A program made the position numbers and the translations under genes. Under the pieces are notes generated by a model. That model was not told where the DNA came from. It worked only from the letters and a program-made list of their open reading frames with translations, and made no database searches. A stretch of 46,961 nt of DNA from Oscillatoriaceae cyanobacterium M33_DOE_052 (lineage in GTDB: Bacteria > Cyanobacteriota > Cyanobacteriia > Cyanobacteriales > Laspinemataceae). Of the stretch, positions 25,690 to 33,599 are shown in pieces (the stretch's first letter is position 1; every line of letters starts with the position of its first letter). The stretch spans positions 1 to 46,961 of the forward strand of contig DVDU01000147.1 of the NCBI GenBank assembly GCA_015296065.1, in the 5' to 3' direction.

Positions 25690-26267
25690 TACTTAACCTC
25701 CTCACACAAATTTCCTTGCCACCACAAACCGGTTTTCTGAACCAGTATCCTGGTTTTATCCCAGTTGATCTGGGTGACAAACCTGATTTCTTTCTTCATT
25801 GGTAAAATATACTCTTCCCTTGTGCTTTAGGGGGGGATATATACCTCCAGGCACTAAAGTATCACTATAACTAGCCCCAACCGAAGGGAGGGCGTTGCCT
25901 CTCGTAATTGTTGATAATTATAGTTAATACAAGAGTGTTTTTCCTCTCGTGGGGTTCTTAGTTGCGACCATTGCAAACTTAATTTATAAATCTACTCTTT
26001 TCTTAACCATTATGGCAGCAAGTCCGAAGTAAGATATTAAATAATGTCCCAAATCAAAGCGGCGGCAAGCCTAACCGGGATGATTTCCCGTCTTTTTGGG
26101 AGTAGGGGTTGGCTTCCCCCTACCGGGAGATTCGGGAGCTAGGCCCCTTAAGTGGGGGATTGTAGGGGCGAACGACCGTTCGCCCCTACATCTGACGATC
26201 GTACTCCTGTAGCAGTAGATTCGCTATTTAAGTGATAACACAAAAGTGATAGTAAAAACAATCAGCG
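25690..26267. other. Intergenic region with one palindrome
   Basis: No gene is visible. The region separates the divergent YdcF-like and pentapeptide genes and must contain both promoters. A 13-bp-stem palindrome of the GTAGGGGCGAACG type lies at 26162-26189. Confidence 0.45.
26162..26189. repeat. 28-bp palindrome, variant arms
   Basis: The outer GTAGGGGCGA arms match the 5173 and 38882 copies, but the inner bases differ (ACG with CGT) in a compensatory way that keeps the stem. This suggests selection or mechanism for pairing rather than exact sequence. Confidence 0.85.
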
Positions 26268-27113
26268 ATGAAAGTGAATCAGTTGCTGAGGCAATACGAG
26301 AAAGGAATCAGAGATTTTCGGTACATTAGCTTGGCGGGGTTAAACCTTAGCCACATAGTCCTGATTCAAGTAGATTTCTCTGGAGCCAACCTGGATGGAG
26401 CTAATCTCAGCCGTGCGTTTCTCACTAGAGCTAACCTGTGTGAAGCTTCTATATGTAGGGCAAATCTCAGTTTTGTGAAGCTGAGTGATGGCAATTTAAC
26501 CGGAGCCAATCTCACTAAAGTGAACCTAAGTGGCGCTTTTATGGTGAAATCCCAGCTCTCTGGGGCACAAATCAGCGGTGCGAATCTCACGGGGGCGAAC
26601 CTGCGTTCTGCCAATCTGCAGGAAGCTAACCTCAGCGGCGCTAACTTGCAGGGAATTAACCTCCGGGGTGCGGACTTACGTGGGGCGAACTTGCGTTGGG
26701 CCAACATCTCCTGCGGGCGCTTGAGTGGCGCGTTGCTGGATGGGGCGAAATTAAATGGGGTTAATCTCAGTGGGGCTTATTTAAATGGGGTCAACCTGAA
26801 GGAGGTGGAATTGGATGGGGTGAATTTGATGGATGCCAAACTCAGTGGCGCTAATTTGCAAGGAGCAAAGCTGATGGCGGCAAATTTTCGAGCTGCTAAA
26901 CTGCGGGGTACTAATTTGAGCGGCGCGAATTTGCGGGGGGCTGACTTTACAGACGCAGAGGTGGTATCGACTAATTTTAAGGGGGCGGACCTGCGAGAGG
27001 CAAAAATCGCTGGGGCGATCGTGGATGGGGCAAGTGTTACCACGGCAATTCTGGCGGATACGATCGGGCATTATCTTCAAGGGCATCCCTTCGCCCCGGG
27101 CATGACGGGGTAA
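26268..27113 (+). CDS. Pentapeptide-repeat protein
   Basis: The 281-residue protein has a short N-terminal cap (MKVNQLLRQYEKGIRDFRYI) followed by about 45 pentapeptides (SGANLDGANLSRAFLTRANL and onward). Several are of the LNGVNL and LSGAYL types. It would form a long beta helix. There is no membrane segment. The first 15 residues resemble the cap of the protein at 19830-20363, so the two are likely paralogues. Its stop codon directly abuts the stop of the converging gene at 27114. Confidence 0.9.
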   Translation: MKVNQLLRQYEKGIRDFRYISLAGLNLSHIVLIQVDFSGANLDGANLSRAFLTRANLCEASICRANLSFVKLSDGNLTGANLTKVNLSGAFMVKSQLSGAQISGANLTGANLRSANLQEANLSGANLQGINLRGADLRGANLRWANISCGRLSGALLDGAKLNGVNLSGAYLNGVNLKEVELDGVNLMDAKLSGANLQGAKLMAANFRAAKLRGTNLSGANLRGADFTDAEVVSTNFKGADLREAKIAGAIVDGASVTTAILADTIGHYLQGHPFAPGMTG

Positions 27114-27776
27114 CTAACGCTGACGCTTGCTTTTCATGGGTAGGGGTCTTGGGGGGGGTAAAAATTCCGTGGGGGGGCTATAGAAGCCGTAGGGGGGTGG
27201 AATATCTACGGTCTCGAAGGGGGTTTGTTCAAAGGAGCTGGAACGCCGCTGGGGTTGGGAGAGGAGGGCGATCGTGCCTAAGACCACCACGCCACCACCT
27301 ACCGCCAGGACCACTACCATCCCGGCGATAAACCCCAGTAACCCCACCTGAAAACTGCCCCCATTATTACAAACTTCGCTGTTGCTTCTGGCGAGGCGAT
27401 CGTTCAGAGTCGCAACTAAAAGCTGCTGCTGTTGCAGTTGGGCGCTGAGGTTTTCCGAGTGCATCCGCTGCTGCTCGAACTGCATTTTGAGCTGTTCCCC
27501 AGCCAGGAGCTGTCTTTCTAGCTGGGTTTTGAGCTGTTCGGTGGTGAGCTGTTGGCGTTCTAATCCCCTTTGGAGTTGGTTTAAATCCGATCCCGGCGCC
27601 TGCAGAGGCTGTGGTGGGGGTGGGGGGGTGGGGCTGGTTTGGCTGTCTTGAGGATTGGTGAGGCGAGGAGCGATGACCAAAGAGCGATCGCTAAACCCAA
27701 AATCCAGCTTGAGCAACAGCAGCGCTACCACCCCAGTGACAGCGCACCCAGCTAAAAATGCCGTGTTATTGCTCAT
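27114..27776 (-). CDS. Coiled-coil membrane protein, unknown family
   Basis: The 220-residue protein has a hydrophobic N-terminal segment (FLAGCAVTGVVALLLLKLDFGF). A Gln/Leu-rich coiled coil follows at about residues 60-130, with internal repeats of the type QLTTEQLKTQLERQLLAGEQ. A second long hydrophobic segment lies near residues 145-172 (VGLLGFIAGMVVVLAVGGGVV), and the tail is Pro/Tyr-rich and basic (PPPYGFYSPP...KSKRQR). I do not recognise a family. The layout suggests a membrane-anchored loop of coiled coil with a cytosolic tail. Confidence 0.7.
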   Translation of the reverse strand: MSNNTAFLAGCAVTGVVALLLLKLDFGFSDRSLVIAPRLTNPQDSQTSPTPPPPPQPLQAPGSDLNQLQRGLERQQLTTEQLKTQLERQLLAGEQLKMQFEQQRMHSENLSAQLQQQQLLVATLNDRLARSNSEVCNNGGSFQVGLLGFIAGMVVVLAVGGGVVVLGTIALLSQPQRRSSSFEQTPFETVDIPPPYGFYSPPTEFLPPPRPLPMKSKRQR

Positions 27777-28143
27777 AAGCTATTTCCTTTGCGCTGACCA
27801 ACATAGATTGCTCCGACTCTGTGCCGATGGGTGTCCCCTCTTGGCCTAGCTTGCTCTCCATATTTAGATGCTATATAGCTGTTCATCCCCTTCCTCCGGC
27901 GCCACCTTGGCTTTTGATCATAACAGATGGATATCCTCACCGCCCTGGAATGGGGAGAGTGACAGATGGAGCATCAAGAGCATGGCAACCACTCAGAGTC
28001 GGGCGCAGCATTCCGATGATAAATTCTCGGTTTTGAGAGATAGAGGACTCGCCCGAATGCTTCGCCCCTACATATGGCAGGATGCTCCCGGTGAGAGATG
28101 GGGAACGCGGATTTGTCGGCACAGCTCCCCTCAATCTACAGAA
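27777..28143. other. Intergenic region with degenerate repeats
   Basis: No gene is supported. The stretch at 28019-28062 repeats the 18341-18383 sequence, and GAATGCTTCGCCCCTAC belongs to the GCATCCCGG repeat group. The + strand frames here have no family signature. Confidence 0.4.
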
Positions 28144-29634
28144 TTATTTGCGGCGTTTCAGCTCAGTTTCAATTGCCTGAATCACCATTTGAATGACTTT
28201 CACACGAGCATAATATTTATCATTTCCCGCCACGATCGACCAAGGTGCCGCCGGGGTGCTGGTGCGTTGAATCATTTGATTGATGGCCACATAATAAAAG
28301 GGTTCTTTTTCCCGATTGCGCCAGTCTTCGGCGGTGATTTTGTAATTCTTGAAAGGATTTTGCTGCCGTTCTTCAAAGCGGCGCAATTGCTCGTCAGAAG
28401 AAATATGTAGCCATAATTTGACTAACACATAGCCCGCGCTGGTGAGCTGTTCTTCAAATTCGTTAATTTCTTTATATGCCTGTCGCCATGAGGTTTCTGA
28501 TGCGTACCCTTCCACCCGCTCCACTAATACTCGCCCGTACCAGGTCCGGTCAAAAATGCCGATTTTGCCGGGAGGAGGGAGGCGACGCCAGAACCGCCAG
28601 AGATAGTGGTGGGCTTTTTCTTCGTCAGTGGGGGCGGCAAAGGGGCTGACGATGTAGCTGCGAGGGTCGAGTACGTCGGTGAGCCGTTTGATGGCGCCAC
28701 CTTTGCCTGCGGCGTCCCAACCTTCAAATACTACCAGGACGGGGATTTGCTGTTGGTAAATCTCTAGTTGTAGCTCCCGCAACCGGGTTTGCTCTTCTCG
28801 CAGTTGCTCTTTGTATTCGTCTCTGGAGAGGCTCTGGCTGAGGTCCACTTGGGCGAGGAGGTCGGGTTCGGTGGGTTCGAGTTTTTCTTGGGGGGGGAGG
28901 GTGGGTGGCGGCGATCGAAACTGGAGCCGATCGAGTGCTTCGGTAAGGGTGGTGGCCATTTTGGTGAGGACTTTCACTCGCGCCCATCGCTGGTCGTTGC
29001 CTTCTACCAGGGTCCAGGGGGCTGTCCCAGTGCTGGTTTGGGCAAACATCTCCTCGGCGAAGGTGGCGTATTGGTCGTAATTTTTGGCTTGTTGCCAGTC
29101 TTCGGGGCGGACTCGCCAAGCGTCTAGGGGGTCGGCGGCGGCGGTTTTGAGGCGTTTTTTTAGTTCTTTTTTGCTGATGTGAATCCAGAATTTGCCGATC
29201 GCCGCCCCATCATCTACCAGTTGTCGCTCAAAAGCGTTGATTTGTCGCATCACTATTGGCACCTCCGCTTCCGCCACGCGGCCAAATAGCCGGTCCTCTA
29301 GGACCCTGGTGTACCAACTGTGATAGAAAAAGCCGATCGTCCCACTCTGAGGCAATTTTTGCCAAAACCGCCATAAGAAAGGATACTGCCTTTCTGCTTC
29401 TGTGGCAGGCCAGATGGGGTGGACTGTAAACCCTCTAGGGTCGATATAGCCTACCATTTTCTTGACTAGCAAACCTTTTCCCGCCGCCGCCCACCCTTCT
29501 AGAACAAACAAGGCGGGGAGTTTTTTTTCCCAACAGGCTTGCTGCAGCACCCGCAGCTCCTGCATCAGGGATTCGATCTGGGCTTTATAATCGTCTTTTT
29601 CCAGAGCTAGGTTGAGATCCAGGTTATCCAGCAT
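28144..29634 (-). CDS. Two-domain polyphosphate kinase 2 family protein
   Basis: The 496-residue protein has two PPK2 domains. The C-terminal one is intact, with Walker A GWDAAGKGGAIKRL near residue 304, FDRTWYGRVLVERVEG and the lid block NPFKNYKITAEDWRNREK. The N-terminal one (residues about 15-230) is altered: GWAAAGKG lacks the usual Asp and FYHSWYTR replaces FDRSWY. Two-domain members (class II) phosphorylate AMP to ADP from polyphosphate, with catalysis in the second domain. That role is inferred by family. The frame opens at a GTG at 29667 inside a repeat, so the ATG at 29634 is taken as the start. Confidence 0.9.
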   Translation of the reverse strand: MLDNLDLNLALEKDDYKAQIESLMQELRVLQQACWEKKLPALFVLEGWAAAGKGLLVKKMVGYIDPRGFTVHPIWPATEAERQYPFLWRFWQKLPQSGTIGFFYHSWYTRVLEDRLFGRVAEAEVPIVMRQINAFERQLVDDGAAIGKFWIHISKKELKKRLKTAAADPLDAWRVRPEDWQQAKNYDQYATFAEEMFAQTSTGTAPWTLVEGNDQRWARVKVLTKMATTLTEALDRLQFRSPPPTLPPQEKLEPTEPDLLAQVDLSQSLSRDEYKEQLREEQTRLRELQLEIYQQQIPVLVVFEGWDAAGKGGAIKRLTDVLDPRSYIVSPFAAPTDEEKAHHYLWRFWRRLPPPGKIGIFDRTWYGRVLVERVEGYASETSWRQAYKEINEFEEQLTSAGYVLVKLWLHISSDEQLRRFEERQQNPFKNYKITAEDWRNREKEPFYYVAINQMIQRTSTPAAPWSIVAGNDKYYARVKVIQMVIQAIETELKRRK

Positions 29635-29660
29635 TTTTTTACTACAAGTGAGATTTACCC

Positions 29661-29792
29661 TTGTCACTTGTCCTTTGTCACTTGTCCTTTGTCACTTGTC
29701 ACTTGTCACTTGTCCCCTGAGCGAAGTCTCAGGGTAACATTTCAAAGGACAAAGGACCAAGGACCAGGGACCAAGGACAAAGGACAAATGAC
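29661..29792. repeat. Heptamer array with inverted halves (TTGTCAC type)
   Basis: Eight in-phase heptamers TTGTCAC or TTGTCCY run from 29661 to 29716. A spacer with CTGAGCGAAGTCTCAG (itself a hairpin) follows. Then seven heptamers of complementary type AAAGGAC or CAAGGAC run from 29744 to 29792. The two halves can pair along most of their length. Confidence 0.88.
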
Positions 29793-29864
29793 TAATTTTA
29801 TCTTAATCTTCATTAATTTATCTCACTACATATAAATTAATTGCCCGAAATTCATCTTTATTTC

Positions 29865-29894
29865 TTGACAATTCAATGGTTTTCTCCCCATACT
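29865..29894 (+). promoter_or_regulatory. Possible promoter upstream of the Crp-like gene
   Basis: TTGACA at 29865-29870 matches the -35 consensus perfectly. CATACT at 29889-29894, 18 bases later, matches the -10 consensus at four of six positions. An imperfect 30-bp palindrome (29893-29922) overlaps its downstream edge. The distance to the coding region leaves a leader of about 250 bases. Confidence 0.4.
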
Positions 29895-29922
29895 TAAGTA
29901 TATTATATATTGTATAATTAAG
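29893..29922. promoter_or_regulatory. Imperfect 30-bp AT-rich palindrome, possible operator
   Basis: The block starts CTTAAGTATATTATATATTG and ends TATAATTAAG. The outer arms CTTAA and TTAAG pair exactly and the centre is largely self-complementary. It lies over the start-site region of the putative promoter for the Crp/Fnr gene. Confidence 0.35.
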
Positions 29923-30148
29923 CCAAAGCCGACAAGGGAAGCCGGGATATTAAGCAACAATACTTAGAAAAAAGCCCCTGGCGCCAGGGCGGGGAGGAGC
30001 AAAAAAAAGAATTCTGTAGATTTACCATACAGCAGGCTGCATGCGACTTTATCATCATATAGAGAGGATGTGGCTAACGATTAAGCAAGCTGATTGCTCA
30101 AATCGTTACCGCCGTCTATCCTCCCGACCCTATCCTGAAATATCGCGC

Positions 30149-30832
30149 ATGCAGACCGAAGCTTTTAGTGAGCTGTTTCCGCTATTCAGTGCTGCCAGTC
30201 CCGAAACCTTGGAATGGCTGCTATCCGTTGCGGATGAGCACGAGTATCCAGCCAACAGAGCTGTGTTGATGGAAGACGCCTGGGGCAATGCCGTGTACTT
30301 CGTGCTATCCGGTTGGGTAAAAGTCAGGCGCCTGTATGGTGAAAACGTCGTGACTTTGGCGATTCTCGGCAAAGGGGATTTCTTTGGAGAAATGGCAATT
30401 CTGGATGAATCTCCCCGATCGACCGACGTAATCGCCCTATCTCCAGTGCAGCTAGTCAGTGTTTCTGCCCAGAGATTCATTCAAACCCTGTTCAAAGACG
30501 GCCAGCTACACCACCGGATGTTACAACTGATGGTGCGGCGACTGCGGCAGACAAATTTGCGGTTTCAACTGCGGCATCGTCCCCCAGCAGTGAAACTGGC
30601 CAATACTTTGGTTTCTTTGGCAGAAAACTACGGGCAGGCAACGGAGAAAGGCACAGAAATCTATAACATACCCGTTAAAGATTTGGCGGATGTTACGGAT
30701 ATCGGTGTGGAAGAAACCACCAAAATCATTGAAAAGCTGCAGAGCAAGGGCTGGGTAAGAATTGATACAGCTCGTCAGACGATGCACTTGCTCAGCCTCA
30801 AGCAGTTAACTCAGCTCGCGGGTCACGGTTGA
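30149..30832 (+). CDS. Crp/Fnr family transcription regulator
   Basis: From the ATG at 30149 the product has 227 residues. A cyclic-nucleotide-binding fold runs from about 5 to 125 (YPANRAVLMEDAWGNAVYFVLSG, GDFFGEMAILDESPRSTDV). A dimer helix and a C-terminal winged helix follow (IPVKDLADVTDIGVEETTKIIEKLQSKG, near 180-207). No Cys cluster of the FNR type is present. The phosphate-binding loop GEMAILDESPRSTDV partly keeps the cAMP-type pattern, but ligand binding cannot be decided. The frame is open from an ATG at 30041, and the extra 36 residues do not look like a domain. It resembles neither NtcA nor a typical SYCRP1 closely enough to name. Confidence 0.88.
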   Translation: MQTEAFSELFPLFSAASPETLEWLLSVADEHEYPANRAVLMEDAWGNAVYFVLSGWVKVRRLYGENVVTLAILGKGDFFGEMAILDESPRSTDVIALSPVQLVSVSAQRFIQTLFKDGQLHHRMLQLMVRRLRQTNLRFQLRHRPPAVKLANTLVSLAENYGQATEKGTEIYNIPVKDLADVTDIGVEETTKIIEKLQSKGWVRIDTARQTMHLLSLKQLTQLAGHG

Positions 30833-30916
30833 ACTTAGGTTCGGCGTACCGCTGATGATCAATGCCCCAAAGCAGCCCCCAACTCTTTTCGCTCATTCCC
30901 ATAGCCCTTTCCTAAG

Positions 30917-32764
30917 ATGACTGAAGTTACTCAATACTCTTCCCCAAACAGCACCATGATGGAGGATTCTGCCCCTACTGTCCCGACTCTGCACTATCAG
31001 GTATCGATGCCACAGCCGGAATCGCATATTTTTGAGGTGGTGTTGCGGGTGGGGGGTTGGCAAGCATCGGTACTGGATTTAAAAATGCCGGTGTGGACCC
31101 CTGGGTCTTATTTGGTGCGGGAATACGCCAAGCATTTACAAGAGTTCTCGGCAGAAGACGTGGACGAGAGCCCCTTGCTGTGGAAAAAGCTGAGTAAAAA
31201 TCACTGGCAAATCAAAACTGGCTCTCACCCAGCGGGGGGGTTGGTGAACGCCTCTGGGCGTCGCACTACGATCGTCCGCTATCGTATTTTTGCCTCGGAG
31301 CTGACGGTACGCACCAATCACCTCGATCGCACCCACGGCTTTTTTAATCCGGCGGCAGTATTTTGCTACCTCCCAGGGTATGAAGGGGTGCCGATCCGGG
31401 TGACGGTGATCCCACCCCAACCGGAATGGCAGGTGGTGACACCATTACCACTGGTTCCGGGAGAGGCCAACACTTTCTTGGCCAAAGATTTCGATACTTT
31501 GGTGGATAGCCCTTTTGAAATCGGCACTCACAGGATTTATTATTTCGACGTGGAAGGGCGACACCATGAGCTGGTGATTTGGGGCGAGGGGAATGAGCAA
31601 CCATCCCGGATGGTTCAAGATATCGAGCAAATCATCAAGGTAGAATCCCGGATGTTTGGGGGCTTGCCTTACGATCGTTATGTGTTTCTCCTCCACCTGT
31701 CGGCTTCTGGCTACGGCGGTTTGGAACATAAATATAGTTGCACCCTCAACTATCCCCGTTTGGGTTTTCGCGCTCCTGACCAATACCATCGCTTTTTGCA
31801 GCTAGTGGCTCACGAGTTCTTTCACTTGTGGAATGTGAAGCGCATTCGCCCCAAAGCTCTGGAAGCGTTCGACTATGAAGGGGAAAATTACACTCCTTCT
31901 CTGTGGTTTTGTGAGGGAGCTACCAGTTACTATGATTTACTGATTCCCTTACGGGCGGGGATTTACGATGCTAAGACTTTCTTGCAAAGTCTCAGCAAAG
32001 ATATAACTCGCCTGCTGACGACACCAGGGCGGTTGGTGCAGTCGGCGAGCGAGTCGAGCTGGGATGCTTGGATTAAGTTGTATCGCCGGGATGCGAATAG
32101 CGATAATTCCCAGATTTCTTATTATATCAAAGGGGCGATGATTTCCCTGCTGCTGGATTTGCTCATCCGGGCGCGGCACAATAATGCTCGATCGCTCGAT
32201 GACGTGATGCGCTATCTCTGGCAAGAGTTCGGCATCTCAGAAATCGGTTTTACCCCGGAGCAACTCCAAGCCGCTCTCACCAATGTGGCGGGGATTAATT
32301 TAGATGAGTTTTTCGCCAAATATATTGACGGCACCGATGAACTGCCTTTTGATGATTACTTAGAGCCCTTCGGACTCCAGTTACAATCGGTGGAAAATGG
32401 CAACTCTGTCCCTTTCACTGGTTGGACGGTAAAAGCAGAAAACGGCAAGCCGATGATTAAATTTGTCCACAGTGATTCCCCAGCGGAAATGGCGGGAATT
32501 AATGCTGATGATGAACTGCTGGCAATTAATGGGCTCCGCGTCACGGCGGAGCAGCTATCAGAACGGCTCAAAGACTTTCAAGCGGGGGAAACTCTTTCGG
32601 TGACAGTTTTTCATCAAGATGAATTGCTCACCACTTCCCTCACTTTGGCTCCACCCCGCCCTAGTGCTTATCGCATTGTACCAGTGAAGCAGTCCAGCTT
32701 AGCTCAAGAAAACAATTTTAAAGGCTGGTTAGGTAGCGAATTTGCTATCTTACGGCAAACCTAA
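30917..32764 (+). CDS. M61 family peptidase with PDZ domain
   Basis: The 615-residue protein matches M61 (glycyl aminopeptidase) enzymes. An N-terminal beta domain (VWTPGSYLVREYAKHLQEF, near residues 60-78) is followed by the zinc site HEFFH near residue 299 in LVAHEFFHLWNVKRIRPKAL. The third ligand region is LWFCEGATSYYDLL, about 30 residues on. A PDZ domain occupies about residues 500-585 (IKFVHSDSPAEMAGINADDELLAINGLRV). There is no signal peptide, so it is probably cytosolic. It lies 84 bases after the Crp-like gene and could be cotranscribed. Confidence 0.93.
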   Translation: MTEVTQYSSPNSTMMEDSAPTVPTLHYQVSMPQPESHIFEVVLRVGGWQASVLDLKMPVWTPGSYLVREYAKHLQEFSAEDVDESPLLWKKLSKNHWQIKTGSHPAGGLVNASGRRTTIVRYRIFASELTVRTNHLDRTHGFFNPAAVFCYLPGYEGVPIRVTVIPPQPEWQVVTPLPLVPGEANTFLAKDFDTLVDSPFEIGTHRIYYFDVEGRHHELVIWGEGNEQPSRMVQDIEQIIKVESRMFGGLPYDRYVFLLHLSASGYGGLEHKYSCTLNYPRLGFRAPDQYHRFLQLVAHEFFHLWNVKRIRPKALEAFDYEGENYTPSLWFCEGATSYYDLLIPLRAGIYDAKTFLQSLSKDITRLLTTPGRLVQSASESSWDAWIKLYRRDANSDNSQISYYIKGAMISLLLDLLIRARHNNARSLDDVMRYLWQEFGISEIGFTPEQLQAALTNVAGINLDEFFAKYIDGTDELPFDDYLEPFGLQLQSVENGNSVPFTGWTVKAENGKPMIKFVHSDSPAEMAGINADDELLAINGLRVTAEQLSERLKDFQAGETLSVTVFHQDELLTTSLTLAPPRPSAYRIVPVKQSSLAQENNFKGWLGSEFAILRQT

Positions 32765-32997
32765 TTTCCTCTTTCTGTTCTCTGTGTCTTGGTGGTTTGA
32801 AAAGGCACAGAGGGCACTGAGGAGGATTGTATCAGCATAATTACTTAGGCTAATTTGGGTTACGGGGACAATAGCTAAAAGATTATTACAAATTAAAACT
32901 TCGGGGGATATGGGTGCTAAGGTAGTGCCAAATTTGAGGCGATGCCAATGGCGGGCAGTGCTTCAAAGCGGTAAATTATGGTAAGGTAAAATAAGCG

Positions 32998-33408
32998 ATG
33001 ACGATTCCACCACCACCACCACCAATCACCCCCCGCCAGATGAACTTGCTGCGAGTTGTGACGGCAATGGCTTGGTCTGATGGGGAACTGGCTAAAGAAG
33101 AAGTGGATTTGATGCTGGAGCGATTCAGCAAGTTATTTGCCTCGGTTCCCGAACACCAGCAGCAGCTCCAGCAGGAGTTGCGCGATTATATGATGCAAAA
33201 TCTGCCTCTGGAGGAGTCGATCGCCAAGCTGGAAACCCCCCAAGAGCGGGAATTAGTCCTACAGTTGGGCTATGCGGTGATTGCGGCTAGTTCTCGTACC
33301 CCCGATGAGCCTAAGATTAATGAAGACGAGGCGGAAGCCTACCGCAAATTGGTGGAACTTTTGCAATTACCCCCGGAGACGGTACACCGTCTGGAAGCCG
33401 AAGTTTAA
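32998..33408 (+). CDS. TerB-like protein
   Basis: The 136-residue, mostly helical protein begins with a run of prolines (MTIPPPPPPITPRQMNLLRV), followed by TAMAWSDGELAKEEVDLMLERF, the acidic metal-binding-like loop of TerB-family proteins. It closes with INEDEAEAYRKLVELLQLPPETV. TerB proteins are associated with tellurite resistance and membrane stress, but single-domain cyanobacterial copies have no defined role. It is separated from the M61 gene by 233 bases. Confidence 0.8.
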   Translation: MTIPPPPPPITPRQMNLLRVVTAMAWSDGELAKEEVDLMLERFSKLFASVPEHQQQLQQELRDYMMQNLPLEESIAKLETPQERELVLQLGYAVIAASSRTPDEPKINEDEAEAYRKLVELLQLPPETVHRLEAEV

Positions 33409-33440
33409 TCCTGGTATATTGCTGTTTCATGCGCCCCAAT

Positions 33441-33477
33441 AGTAGGGGCAACCACCGCCAGTGGGATTGCCCCTACT
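33441..33477. repeat. AGTAGGGGCAA palindrome
   Basis: AGTAGGGGCAAYC pairs with GATTGCCCCTACT around a short loop. It is a divergent member of the GTAGGGGCGA palindrome family. It may end transcription of the TerB-like gene. Confidence 0.7.
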
Positions 33478-33528
33478 ACTGAGAGGTTTTTTATTAGTTC
33501 ACCAATTTGAGAAATGCGATATAATATA

Positions 33529-33572
33529 AACCCGGTTTCTTGGTTAAGCCGTGGGATAATAGAAACCGGGTT
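33529..33572. repeat. Inverted repeat AACCCGGTTTCT / AGAAACCGGGTT
   Basis: A perfect 12-bp inverted repeat has a 20-base spacer. It lies between converging genes and may act as a bidirectional terminator. The same core occurs at about 3971-3999 and inside the kinase-like gene at about 34820-34835. Confidence 0.75.
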
Positions 33573-33599
33573 GGTTAATATAAATTATGTCAATAATGC

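Noticed and set aside
25690-25710. CCTCCTCACAC as the conserved motif of the small RNA Yfr1
   Set aside because: On the minus strand it is simply the GAGGAGG ribosome-binding site of the YdcF-like gene, and no hairpins flank it.
29644-29667. GTG at 29667 as the start of the PPK2 gene
   Set aside because: It lies inside the heptamer repeat array and adds residues not expected for the family. The ATG at 29634 is better.
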